A DNA stretch of 19,085 nucleotides from positions 1-19,085 of the forward strand of contig CAMNLO010000001.1 of NCBI GenBank assembly GCA_946543095.1, read 5' to 3'. Shown one piece after another: positions 15,192 to 19,085 of this stretch (within the stretch, counting starts at the first letter, position 1; every line of letters begins with the position of its first letter). The notes beneath the pieces were generated by a model. It was not told the DNA's origin. It searched no databases and saw only the letters and a program-made list of their open reading frames with translations. Origin of the DNA: an uncultured bacterium (GTDB lineage: Bacteria > Bacillota > Clostridia > Lachnospirales > Lachnospiraceae). The translations under genes were made by a program, and so were the position numbers.

Positions 15192-16715
15192 ATGGAAACC
15201 GTAATACGGATCAATGACGCTGTAAACGGATTCGCCTGGGGAACCTTCGGCATTGCCCTCCTTCTGGGAACAGGCCTGATCTGCACTTTGATCACAGGCG
15301 TCTTTCAGCTTACCCATCTTATGCACTGGTGGACGAAGACCTTCTCCATTATGAACACCGAAGGCCGCATTATCAACGACGCCGGCGCGCTGTCCCAGTT
15401 CCGCGCCTTCTGCACGGCTCTCTGCGCCACCATCGGAACGGGCAATATCGCCGGAGTCTCCACCGCCATCCGCCTGGGGGGGCCCGGCGCCGTGCTCTGG
15501 ATGTGGGTGGCGGCCTTCCTCGGCATGATGGTGAAGTACTCGGAAAACGTCCTTGGCCTGTATTACAGACGAAGGAATTCCGAGGGGGCCTGGTCCGGAG
15601 GCCCCATGTATTACCTCCAGGACGGCTTTGGCTCCATCAGGGGCTGCAAACGGCTTGGGAAGCTATTGGGCGTGCTGTTTTGCATCTTTACGGTCCTGGC
15701 CTCCTTCGGGATCGGGAATATGGCCCAGATCAACAAGATCGTGCTGAATTTCCAGTCCGCCTTCTTTGCCGGGGCCACGGAAGAGCTGTTCCTTGGCGCG
15801 CCGAAGGCAAACTGGCTCATCGGGCTGATTTTGATGCTTCTGGCGGCGGTCATCATTTCGGGCGGTTTCAGGCGGGTCTCCGCCGTGTCCGAGATATTGA
15901 TCCCGGTGATGTCCATCGCCTATATCGCAGGCTGTGCCGTGGTAATCCTGCTGCATATCAGGACGCTGCCTCTGGTGTTTTCTTCGATCTTCCGGTTTGC
16001 CTTAGGCCCCTCAGCCATACAGGGAGGGGCCGCGGGGAGCGCGGTACAGCTGGCTTTTAACACCATCAAGAACGGCTGCAAGAGAGGAGTCTTTTCCAAC
16101 GAAGCGGGGCTTGGCTCCTCCGTTATGGTCCACAGCAATTCCAGCGTGAGGGAGCCTGTGCGTCAGGGCATGTGGGGGATCGCGGAGGTGTTCCTGGACA
16201 CCATTGTGATCTGCACCATGACTGCTGTCGTAGTATTAAGCTCCGGTGCCGTGGACTTAAACACAGGCCTTGTGGCGGAAGGGGTCAATGACGCCACGCT
16301 GGTGGCAAAGGCCTTCGGAAGCGTGCTGGGCCGCCCGGGAGAGTGGTTTGTGGTCATTGCCATCACCCTTTTTGCCTTCACCACGGTCATGGGCTGGTCC
16401 TATTACGGCGCAAAGGTCACGGAATACCTTCTGGGCGTCGTCTGCGCCAGGATCTACCGCCTGATCTTTATCGTGCTGATCATCTTCGGCGCCATCATGG
16501 AATCCAATCTGGCCTGGGATATCTCCGACACCTTTAACGGACTGATGATGATCCCGAACCTGATGGGGATCATCGTCCTTACGCCCCTGATCGTTAAGCT
16601 GACGAAAAACTATGTGGCGCGCAGGATCAGAGGGAAGGAGATCGCGCCCTTACTCTCCTATGACCCCGATATCCAGAAAGAAGCAGCAAGGGCTGTATTT
16701 ATGGGTATGGATTGA
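15192..16715 (+). CDS. AGCS-family sodium:alanine/glycine symporter
   Basis: A 507-residue integral membrane transporter that imports alanine, glycine or related small amino acids with Na+. Family signatures are clear: ATIGTGNIAGVSTAIRLGG (79-97) with GPGAVLWMWVAA following, GGPMYYLQDGF (136-146), GVFSNEAGLGSS (299-310) and FAFTTVMGWSYYG (394-406). There are about 10-11 hydrophobic segments and a typical full length. It starts four bases after the FIST-like gene and lacks a convincing Shine-Dalgarno sequence, so its translation is probably coupled to that gene. Its place inside a signalling operon suggests that its substrate, or the act of transport, is linked to the sensing system (inference). 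Confidence 0.93.
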   Translation: METVIRINDAVNGFAWGTFGIALLLGTGLICTLITGVFQLTHLMHWWTKTFSIMNTEGRIINDAGALSQFRAFCTALCATIGTGNIAGVSTAIRLGGPGAVLWMWVAAFLGMMVKYSENVLGLYYRRRNSEGAWSGGPMYYLQDGFGSIRGCKRLGKLLGVLFCIFTVLASFGIGNMAQINKIVLNFQSAFFAGATEELFLGAPKANWLIGLILMLLAAVIISGGFRRVSAVSEILIPVMSIAYIAGCAVVILLHIRTLPLVFSSIFRFALGPSAIQGGAAGSAVQLAFNTIKNGCKRGVFSNEAGLGSSVMVHSNSSVREPVRQGMWGIAEVFLDTIVICTMTAVVVLSSGAVDLNTGLVAEGVNDATLVAKAFGSVLGRPGEWFVVIAITLFAFTTVMGWSYYGAKVTEYLLGVVCARIYRLIFIVLIIFGAIMESNLAWDISDTFNGLMMIPNLMGIIVLTPLIVKLTKNYVARRIRGKEIAPLLSYDPDIQKEAARAVFMGMD

Positions 16716-16749
16716 TGTACAATATAAGCAGGCAGCCATTATTGTGCAT

Positions 16750-16765
16750 AGCGAACAGGTTCGCT
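16750..16765. repeat. 16-base palindrome (hairpin)
   Basis: AGCGAACAGGTTCGCT has perfect 7-base arms (AGCGAAC/GTTCGCT) around two bases. There is no T-run after it, so it is not a classic terminator. It lies 34 bases after the symporter stop codon. Confidence 0.7.
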
Positions 16766-16794
16766 TCCAAAATGAGCGGATCATGAGTGGTTGC

Positions 16795-16830
16795 CGGATT
16801 GCGGGAGCTGCGAAGCAGTGCAGCAATCCG
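16795..16830. repeat. 36-base imperfect hairpin
   Basis: Outer arms CGGATTGC (16795-16802) and GCAATCCG (16823-16830) are perfect reverse complements. Inside, CTGC and GCAG pair around a GAA loop, separated from the outer stem by a small internal loop. No T-run follows. Together with the palindrome 30 bases upstream, the shape recalls interspersed palindromic units of bacterial chromosomes. Confidence 0.65.
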
Positions 16831-16851
16831 TGTATCGCGACATCATACACT

Positions 16852-16857
16852 GGGAGG
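16852..16857 (+). promoter_or_regulatory. Ribosome binding site deciding the start of the dual-receiver gene
   Basis: GGGAGG ends eight bases before the ATG at 16866. The same frame is open upstream to an ATG at 16791 inside the hairpin region, but the 25 extra residues encoded there derive from the palindrome and lack a ribosome site. Confidence 0.6.
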
Positions 16858-16865
16858 AATATGAA

Positions 16866-17648
16866 ATGGCTGTCATGAACAAAAGCGTGGTGCTCCTGAT
16901 GTACCAGTTCAGCGTAGTGGCAAAGGGGATCGAAAACAAGCTGACGGAGCGGGGCTACAATGTCCGGATCGTCTCCGATGATTTTTCCGGCATCAGCAGC
17001 TATGCCTCAAGGACAGCCCTGTTCGTCGCCTATCTGCCGGGGGATATCGCGGATGACGAGCTGAAGGTCTCTGCCCTTTCCAGGGTGATCGATATGATAG
17101 AAGAGGGCAGGAGCAGGCTTCTTTTCATCGGCGAGCCGAAATATCATGACGCCCTTTCCTTAAGCCTCCCCCGGATCAACGATTACGAATGGGTGGACCG
17201 CCCTCTGGATATGGACCGTTTCGTGCGGCTGGTGGACAAGCTTGCCGGCATCAAGGACGCTCTCTACACCATAAAGAAAAAGAGGATCCTCGTTGTGGAC
17301 GACGACCCTTCCTACGCCAAAATGGTCCGGGAATGGATCAAGGAGTATTACCGGGTGGATATCGTCACCGCAGGGATGCAGGCCATCAGCTTTCTGCTGA
17401 AGGTCAAGGAAGGAGAGCAGGTGGATCTGATCCTGCTGGACTACGAAATGCCGGTGGTGGACGGCCCCCAGGTGCTGCAGATGCTGCGTCAGGAGCCTGC
17501 GACCGAGCATATTCCCGTGGTCTTCTTAACGGGCCTTGGCACCAAGGAAGCCGTCAGCCGGGTCATGGAGCTGAAGCCTGCAGGCTATATCCTGAAATCC
17601 ACTCCCAGAGAGGATCTTCTGAAATATCTGAAAAAGCAGCTGGGATGA
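16866..17648 (+). CDS. Pseudo-receiver/receiver protein (stand-alone)
   Basis: A 260-residue cytosolic protein. Residues 138-260 are a canonical receiver: Asp145/Asp146/Asp147 (VVDDDP), phospho-acceptor Asp192 (LLDYEMPVVDG), Thr222 (VFLTG) and Lys244, although Lys is followed by Ser-Thr rather than the usual Pro. Residues 5-128 have the length and alternating strand-helix pattern of a receiver (SVVLLMYQFSVVAKGIENKL, then VRIVSDDF, ALFVAYLPG, LLFIGEP, WVDRPLDMDRFV), but the acidic pair and the acceptor Asp are absent, so this is probably a pseudo-receiver. There is no output domain; it may accept phosphate from the Hpt domains of kinases 1 and 3 and act as an adaptor or sink. It lies 24 bases before an EamA exporter. 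Start choice rests on GGGAGG at 16852. Confidence 0.85.
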   Translation: MAVMNKSVVLLMYQFSVVAKGIENKLTERGYNVRIVSDDFSGISSYASRTALFVAYLPGDIADDELKVSALSRVIDMIEEGRSRLLFIGEPKYHDALSLSLPRINDYEWVDRPLDMDRFVRLVDKLAGIKDALYTIKKKRILVVDDDPSYAKMVREWIKEYYRVDIVTAGMQAISFLLKVKEGEQVDLILLDYEMPVVDGPQVLQMLRQEPATEHIPVVFLTGLGTKEAVSRVMELKPAGYILKSTPREDLLKYLKKQLG

Positions 17649-17672
17649 TTCGCACGCACTGAAAGGAGACAA

Positions 17673-18656
17673 ATGACAACAGAACAGGAAACGGAACAGA
17701 AACGCGATCTTTGGGCCTTTTTCCCCATCACCTTTCTCACAGCGGTATTCTGCTGTGTGCTTTGGGGGAGCGCCACACCGGCCATAAAGATCGCCTATGA
17801 ACTCTTCGGGATCGGTCCGGAGGATACCGCCTCCAGGATCCTTTTGGCGGGAGTCCGCTTTATCTGCGCGGGGATCATGACCATTGTCTTCGGCTCCCTG
17901 ATCGCAAGAAAGCCTCTGATCCCGAAAAAAAGCTCCTGGGGCATGATCTTTATCCTGGCCATGCTTCAGACCGTGGGGCAGTATTACTTTTTCTTTACGG
18001 CCCTGGCCAATACCAGCGGCGTCAGAGGCTCCATCATCAATGCCGCCGGCAATTTCTTCACGATCCTTATGGCGGTCTTCGTGTTCCGGCTGGAATCCCT
18101 GAGCTTTCGGAAAATGCTGGGCTGCGTCCTGGGCTTTCTGGGCATCATCCTGATCCTGGGAGGAGGGGGGAGTGCCCTGTTCTCCGGAGGGATCACCATG
18201 GCGGGAGAGGGCTCCATGCTCATCGCCACTTTGTTCTACGCCGCCTCCGGCTGCACCATCAAGATCTTCTCCAGAAAGGAAAACCCTGTGGTATTGAGCG
18301 GGTATCAGTTCTTCGTGGGCGGTGTGATCCTGTTTGTCATCGGGATCCTGCTGGGGGGACGGCTTGAGATCAGCTCCTCCGCATGCATCCTGAACCTTCT
18401 TTATCTGGGCTTTATCTCCGCCGGAGCCTACACCCTCTGGGGCGTGCTGCTGGCCCATAACCCGGTGAGCAGGGTGGCGATCCTGGGCTTTATCAACCCG
18501 GTCTTCGGCGTGCTACTCTCCGCAGTGTTTCTGGGAGAAAAGAACGAAGCCTTTTCCCTTGTGGGCCTGGCGGCACTGATCCTGGTCTCCCTGGGGATCA
18601 TCATTGTCAACATGGAGCTGAAGAATTCGTCAAAAACAAACGGATCAATATCTTAG
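17673..18656 (+). CDS. EamA/DMT-family permease
   Basis: A 327-residue inner-membrane transporter of the drug/metabolite transporter superfamily. Ten hydrophobic segments are visible, forming two repeated EamA halves (about 17-165 and 178-315). Typical features are VLWGSATPAIKI (29-40) in TM1, the loop before NAAGNFFTILMAVFVFRL (123-140) in the first half, and the matching GFINPVFGVLLSAVFLGE (272-289) in the second. Such proteins export amino acids, purines or other metabolites; the substrate cannot be predicted. The ATG is preceded by AAAGGAGAC (17662-17670). It follows the dual-receiver gene by 24 bases and precedes the small GG-leader gene by 36. An exporter next to a leader-peptide gene is noted, but DMT proteins are not known peptide exporters, since GG leaders are normally handled by peptidase-containing ABC transporters. 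Confidence 0.9.
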   Translation: MTTEQETEQKRDLWAFFPITFLTAVFCCVLWGSATPAIKIAYELFGIGPEDTASRILLAGVRFICAGIMTIVFGSLIARKPLIPKKSSWGMIFILAMLQTVGQYYFFFTALANTSGVRGSIINAAGNFFTILMAVFVFRLESLSFRKMLGCVLGFLGIILILGGGGSALFSGGITMAGEGSMLIATLFYAASGCTIKIFSRKENPVVLSGYQFFVGGVILFVIGILLGGRLEISSSACILNLLYLGFISAGAYTLWGVLLAHNPVSRVAILGFINPVFGVLLSAVFLGEKNEAFSLVGLAALILVSLGIIIVNMELKNSSKTNGSIS

Positions 18657-18692
18657 GGTCGAGGCAGCAATAAAGGAAAGGCGGAAAACCAA

Positions 18693-18983
18693 ATGGACGA
18701 AAGAAAGGATCTGTTAAAAAACGCAAGGAAGATCGAGCGCAGGGTGACGGGCAGACAGAAGCTAAGCGATGATCAGCTTGAGAAAGTAGCAGGAGGTTTT
18801 GTGGAGGATGACGGATGGGCAGCAGGCTGGGAAATTGTGTGTCCAAGATGTGGGGCGGATACGAAATGTAGCTTCAATCCTTTCGTTTTGGATAACAGCG
18901 TTCGGCTTGCCGGTTATGAGTGCTTAAATCCCGCTTGCAGGTGTGTATTCGGCGTGGATTCGGAAGGATACTATTGGTGCTGA
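18693..18983 (+). CDS. Cysteine-rich small protein with Nif11-like double-glycine leader
   Basis: A 96-residue protein. Residues 1-35 are charged and helical and end in LSDDQLEKVAGG (24-35), the typical end of Nif11-like and bacteriocin GG leaders, with predicted cleavage after Gly35. The remaining 61 residues contain seven cysteines (50, 53, 59, 77, 82, 84, 96). CPRCG (50-54) with YECLNPACRCVFG (75-87) resembles a zinc ribbon, whereas the last Cys is the final residue. It may therefore be a ribosomally made, modified or exported peptide, or a small zinc-binding protein with a relic leader. No modifying enzyme or peptidase transporter is seen in the window. GGCGG (18680-18684) is eight bases from the ATG; a stronger AAAGGA lies further up (18672-18677). 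The family is not recognised precisely. Confidence 0.75.
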   Translation: MDERKDLLKNARKIERRVTGRQKLSDDQLEKVAGGFVEDDGWAAGWEIVCPRCGADTKCSFNPFVLDNSVRLAGYECLNPACRCVFGVDSEGYYWC

Positions 18984-18993
18984 AGAAGCCTAG

Positions 18994-19023
18994 CTATTCG
19001 CAAAACCCTTGTTTAACGAATAG
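18994..19023. repeat. Inverted repeat between convergent genes
   Basis: CTATTCG (18994-19000) and CGAATAG (19017-19023) are perfect reverse complements. Inside, AAAC (19003-19006) and GTTT (19011-19014) pair around CCTT. The element lies between the end of the GG-leader gene and the end of a minus-strand gene, so it may act as a weak bidirectional terminator, but the stem is AT-rich and no strong T-run follows. Confidence 0.5.
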
Positions 19024-19029
19024 TACGAT

Positions 19030-19085
19030 TTATGCGGCTTCCTCCAGCTCATATCCTTCGATCATGGAGTCATACGCATCAATGG
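19030..19085 (-). CDS. 3' end of an unidentified minus-strand CDS (partial)
   Basis: On the minus strand an open frame from the window edge encodes IDAYDSMIEGYELEEAA and stops at TAA (19032-19030). Composition and codon use look coding, and convergence with the upstream gene around an inverted repeat supports a real gene end. The fragment is too short to identify. The gene continues beyond the window. Confidence 0.4.
   Translation of the reverse strand, partial: IDAYDSMIEGYELEEAA

Larger units (their letters stand above)
16716..16865. other. 150-base spacer with two hairpins; no gene seen
   Basis: Between the symporter and the pseudo-receiver/receiver gene there is no supportable coding sequence. 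Frames that cross it are fragments running out of the flanking genes. It holds the two palindromes listed separately and, at its end, the ribosome site GGGAGG (16852-16857). The rest has no clear promoter; a TACAAT at 16718-16723 lacks a partner -35. Its dense structure and sharp break from neighbouring codon texture suggest an interspersed repeat or an RNA processing/attenuation site. Confidence 0.5.

Noticed and set aside
16750..16830. Intrinsic terminator after the symporter
   Set aside because: The hairpins are stable but no run of T follows either one, so a classic terminator is not supported.
16612..16878. An 88-codon plus-strand frame spanning the symporter end and the hairpin spacer
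   Set aside because: Half overlaps the symporter in another phase and the rest translates the palindromes. There is no ribosome site.
17673..18983. EamA permease as the dedicated exporter of the GG-leader peptide
   Set aside because: GG-leader peptides are normally cleaved and exported by peptidase-containing ABC transporters. DMT permeases carry small metabolites, so adjacency alone is not enough.
18994..19023. Transposon terminal repeat or CRISPR-like repeat near the right edge
   Set aside because: Only one inverted repeat is present, with no transposase sequence, no target duplication and no repeated units within the window.

Overview
The window looks like a chromosomal stretch from a Gram-positive clostridial bacterium, most likely a Lachnospiraceae-type gut organism. 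This is inferred from AGGAGG-type ribosome sites, a moderately high GC content by eye, a LytS-type kinase, an AGCS amino-acid carrier and a double-glycine-leader peptide. No rRNA, tRNA, CRISPR array or clear transposase is visible. No gene-free stretch exceeds 300 bases; the longest are 4288-4466 and 16716-16865, and both are described below.

Left part (1-2400, + strand): the tail of an unknown gene, an iron-dependent alcohol dehydrogenase, and a DUF362 protein with four C-terminal cysteines. They meet, end to end and only 4 bases apart, a minus-strand two-gene unit (2405-4287). That unit encodes an XRE-type DNA-binding domain fused to a receiver, followed by a translationally overlapping LytS/YpdA-like sensor kinase. 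A 179-base divergent spacer (4288-4466) holds promoter-like and operator-like sequences.

Centre (4467-13922, + strand): a tightly packed signalling operon. It has hybrid kinase 1 (Cache-like sensor, HAMP, HisKA, HATPase, receiver, Hpt), a receiver-GGDEF protein with a degenerate second cyclase-like domain, hybrid kinase 2 (6 TM, pseudo-receiver, receiver, no Hpt), and hybrid kinase 3. Kinase 3 carries a complete DegV/FakB-like lipid-binding fold between its receiver and its Hpt domain. Two of the three junctions are overlapping genes.

Right part (13959-18983, + strand): an unrecognised 72-residue helical protein, a FIST-like ligand-binding protein, an AGCS sodium:alanine/glycine symporter, a 150-base spacer with two strong hairpins, a pseudo-receiver/receiver protein, an EamA/DMT exporter, and a small cysteine-rich protein with a Nif11-like GG leader. 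The last bases hold an inverted repeat and the 3' end of a minus-strand gene.

Working model (inference): the cluster is a multi-input phosphorelay. Membrane kinases, a lipid-binding-like DegV module and a FIST-like module, possibly sensing transported amino acids, would exchange phosphate through Hpt domains. The visible outputs are c-di-GMP synthesis (receiver-GGDEF) and perhaps transcription (the divergent XRE-receiver protein). The DegV insertion in a hybrid kinase is the most unusual element.
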